Origin: Methanolacinia sp964465295
Lineage (GTDB): Archaea > Halobacteriota > Methanomicrobia > Methanomicrobiales > Methanomicrobiaceae
Direction of reading: 5' to 3'
NCBI GenBank assembly: GCA_964465295.1
Contig: CAYXKC010000087.1
Coordinates: 1 to 6,520 of the forward strand
Length of the DNA stretch: 6,520 bases
Part shown: piece by piece, positions 5,173 through 6,520 of the stretch
How the letters are laid out: the number at the start of each line of letters is the position of its first letter
How positions within the stretch are numbered: the stretch's first letter is position 1
Position numbers and translations under genes: made by a program
Notes under the pieces: generated by a model
Seen by the model: only the letters and a program-made list of their open reading frames with translations
Database searches by the model: none
Told to the model about the DNA's origin: nothing

Positions 5173-6366
5173 TTAAGGTATCTTCAGCAGTTTAATGCTG
5201 ACAGGTTTTTTTATAATTCCCCTGAAATCAGGTGCCGCAATAAATTTCATCTCTTTGGCGGAAACCAGATCGATTATTAACTGGTTTACGGTCTGGTCAG
5301 TAATTATCCCTGATGTCTGAGGAACGCTCTTCTTCAGGCCGGCTTCTATATCAGAGAAAGGGATCTCCCCTGTTTTATCATAATTATCAGAGAGAAAGCG
5401 CACGCTTTTTTCTCCACGCAGTTCGTTCATATGTTCCAGGAGAATTTTATCCACCGGCCCCCGGGCATCCTTCGGGAGATCTTCTTCCGTTTCGGCGGTG
5501 GATTCTTCACTGGCATGAATATAACCGTCTACATCGATATGGCCCCCCCCATCGGTCAGAAGTTCGGCAGGAACCTTGTTCCTGAGAGATTTTATTATCT
5601 CCTTCCTGGACATATCCTCCACGCTCCTGCCCCGCGGGGATAATGCAATATAATCGATCTCTGCAACCTGCAGTAGCTCTTTCAGTATCATATCCCCGCC
5701 CCTGTCGCCGTCGGGAAATGCTGTTGCAGTCTTCTGCTCGCACAGGCGGCTTATGACACCCGGGACCTTTGTTCCTTCAACTGCAATTGCGTTTTTTATC
5801 CCGTACCTGAGAAGATTTATGACATCCGCCCTTCCTTCCACAATAATAATGGCGTCTGAACTCTCGACATTGGGTCCGGCAGGAAGTTTTTCTTCTCCCA
5901 ACTCGACGATCTTCTCGATTCGTGCATATTCGCGCACCTGGTCGATAATCTCGTTCGTATCAATCGTCCCCTCATCAAAGGATTCGATCAATATCTCCTT
6001 CGCTCTCCCTACGATATGTTTCCGTTTGGAGATCCTGATATCCTCGATATTTTTGACCGAGAAGCGCCCGCTGCAGGGGCCAACCCTCTCAATTGTCTCA
6101 AGTGAAGCGGCAAGAACGGCTGTTTCGGCCTTATCCAGTGATGAGAATATCATTATCTCACCCCGGGTTTCACCTTTTTTACTCTCGCTGGTTACATCGA
6201 TTCTTCCTATTCTGCCTGACCTCTGGAGATCACGCAGGTCAAGATCTTCGCCAAGAAGCCCTTCGGTCTGCCCGAATATGGCACCGATTACATCAGACTT
6301 CTCGACCACCCCCTCGATCTCGAATTTAAGGTGAACCTGATATTTGGTCGTTTCAGGTGTATACAA
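5173..6366 (-). CDS. dnaG: Archaeal DnaG-type primase (TOPRIM)
   Basis: This is the archaeal form of DnaG. In archaea the main replicative primase is PriS/PriL; DnaG has been reported both to make RNA primers and to associate with the exosome. The 397-residue protein has the archaeal layout: an N-terminal domain beginning YTPETTKYQVHLKF (residues 2-15), and a central TOPRIM domain with E177 in IIIVEGRADVINLL (173-186) and the DxD motif FPDGDRGGDMIL (217-228; D219, D221). An acidic, poorly conserved linker (about 271-302) and a C-terminal domain ending in KKPVSIKLLKIP follow. It lacks the zinc-binding and helicase-binding domains of bacterial DnaG, as expected. The start is a TTG at 6366, fixed by a strong AGGAGG eight bases upstream and by homology. 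A G8 run in the linker (5550-5543, minus) encodes glycines and leaves the frame intact. The UPF0058 gene follows 58 nt downstream. Confidence 0.95.
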   Translation of the reverse strand: MYTPETTKYQVHLKFEIEGVVEKSDVIGAIFGQTEGLLGEDLDLRDLQRSGRIGRIDVTSESKKGETRGEIMIFSSLDKAETAVLAASLETIERVGPCSGRFSVKNIEDIRISKRKHIVGRAKEILIESFDEGTIDTNEIIDQVREYARIEKIVELGEEKLPAGPNVESSDAIIIVEGRADVINLLRYGIKNAIAVEGTKVPGVISRLCEQKTATAFPDGDRGGDMILKELLQVAEIDYIALSPRGRSVEDMSRKEIIKSLRNKVPAELLTDGGGHIDVDGYIHASEESTAETEEDLPKDARGPVDKILLEHMNELRGEKSVRFLSDNYDKTGEIPFSDIEAGLKKSVPQTSGIITDQTVNQLIIDLVSAKEMKFIAAPDFRGIIKKPVSIKLLKIP

Positions 6367-6374
6367 TAATAATT

Positions 6375-6380
6375 CCTCCT
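6375..6380 (-). promoter_or_regulatory. Strong Shine-Dalgarno that fixes the dnaG TTG start
   Basis: The minus strand reads AGGAGG at 6380-6375, eight bases before the TTG at 6366-6364. It is the strongest ribosome binding site in the window. It justifies the non-ATG start, since there is no in-frame ATG nearby at the conserved N-terminus. Confidence 0.8.
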
Positions 6381-6458
6381 GTAATGCTGTATTGATGTAA
6401 ATGTTTCAGATACGTGTAATGTATTGTACATGAAGCAATTCACAAATATTACCTGAAA

Positions 6459-6468
6459 TTATATAAAA
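6459..6468 (-). promoter_or_regulatory. TATA box candidate for dnaG
   Basis: On the minus strand this reads TTTTATATAA, a good archaeal box A. It would start transcription near 6436-6438, giving a leader of about 70 nt that carries the AGGAGG site. The element also reads acceptably on the plus strand, so it could serve a gene to the right of the window instead. Confidence 0.4.
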
Positions 6469-6481
6469 TTGGTTGCCTGCC

Positions 6482-6520
6482 GAAGGGCTGTCGCCCCAAT
6501 AAATTCAGGGGGCGACCTTC
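6482..6520. repeat. GC-rich hairpin at the right edge
   Basis: GTCGCCCC (6490-6497) pairs perfectly with GGGGCGAC (6509-6516) across an 11-nt loop. Beyond a four-base bulge (6486-6489), GAAG (6482-6485) pairs with CTTC (6517-6520) at the window edge. The GC-rich arms contrast sharply with the AT-rich sequence beside them. It could be a terminator-like structure for a neighbouring gene, the end of a dispersed repeat or mobile element, or a structured RNA. The rest of the 154-bp gap upstream of dnaG (6367-6520) holds only the promoter elements listed here and no credible gene. Confidence 0.5.

Noticed and set aside
5753..6334. Plus-strand open frame of 193 codons opposite dnaG
   Set aside because: Its Ser/Pro/Ile-rich composition is typical of an antisense shadow, and dnaG on the other strand is complete with its TOPRIM motifs.
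6419..6431. ATGTA-TTG-TACAT inverted repeat as a dnaG operator
   Set aside because: The arms are only 5 bp in AT-rich sequence and match no other element in the window, so it is too weak to call.
6381..6460. Possible C/D box guide RNA in the dnaG upstream region
   Set aside because: CTGA-like and TGATG-like words occur, but no ordered C, D', C', D set with proper spacing could be assembled on either strand.
6482..6520. Hairpin as a unit of a CRISPR array
   Set aside because: Only one palindromic unit is present, with no spacer-repeat periodicity inside the window. It is reported as a hairpin only.

Overview
The window looks like ordinary chromosome from a methanogenic archaeon, most likely of the order Methanomicrobiales (Methanolacinia/Methanoplanus-like by general impression; the genus is a guess). 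The reasons are an archaeal-type DnaG primase, a CDP-archaeol synthase, a tetraether lipid synthase-type radical SAM protein, a methanopterin-type glutamate ligase, a UPF0058 protein, archaeal TATA boxes in AT-rich gaps, and GGAGGTGAT-type Shine-Dalgarno sites. I see no transposase, CRISPR array, tRNA, rRNA or phage gene.

Layout. On the minus strand, reading right to left from position 2390, are carS (1836-2390), pyrE (1324-1842, overlapping carS by 7 nt) and purD (4-1296). The ATG of a further gene overlaps the purD stop and runs off the left edge. This looks like one transcription unit that joins lipid head-group activation to de novo pyrimidine and purine synthesis. A 126-bp AT-rich divergent promoter region (2391-2516) separates it from the plus-strand pair tes (2517-4010) and mptN (4020-4817), which are 9 nt apart. 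mptN ends directly against the stop codon of a convergent minus-strand UPF0058 gene (4818-5114), which lies downstream of dnaG (5173-6366, minus). The last 154 bp hold the dnaG promoter and leader, plus a GC-rich hairpin that reaches the right edge.

How the genes fit together. CarS uses CTP to make CDP-archaeol, the branch point of archaeal phospholipids. The divergent radical SAM protein is best explained as the enzyme that joins two such diether lipids tail to tail into membrane-spanning tetraethers. PyrE and PurD serve nucleotide synthesis, and PyrE lies on the route to the CTP that CarS consumes. The tes-mptN order matches MJ0619-MJ0620 of Methanocaldococcus jannaschii. That pairing matters because MJ0619 was once assigned to methanopterin methylation and was later shown to be a tetraether synthase. 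The most useful leads are this conserved pair, the shared lipid promoter with a perfect inverted repeat centred on the tes TATA box, and the edge hairpin. I found no strong evidence for a wholly undescribed system.
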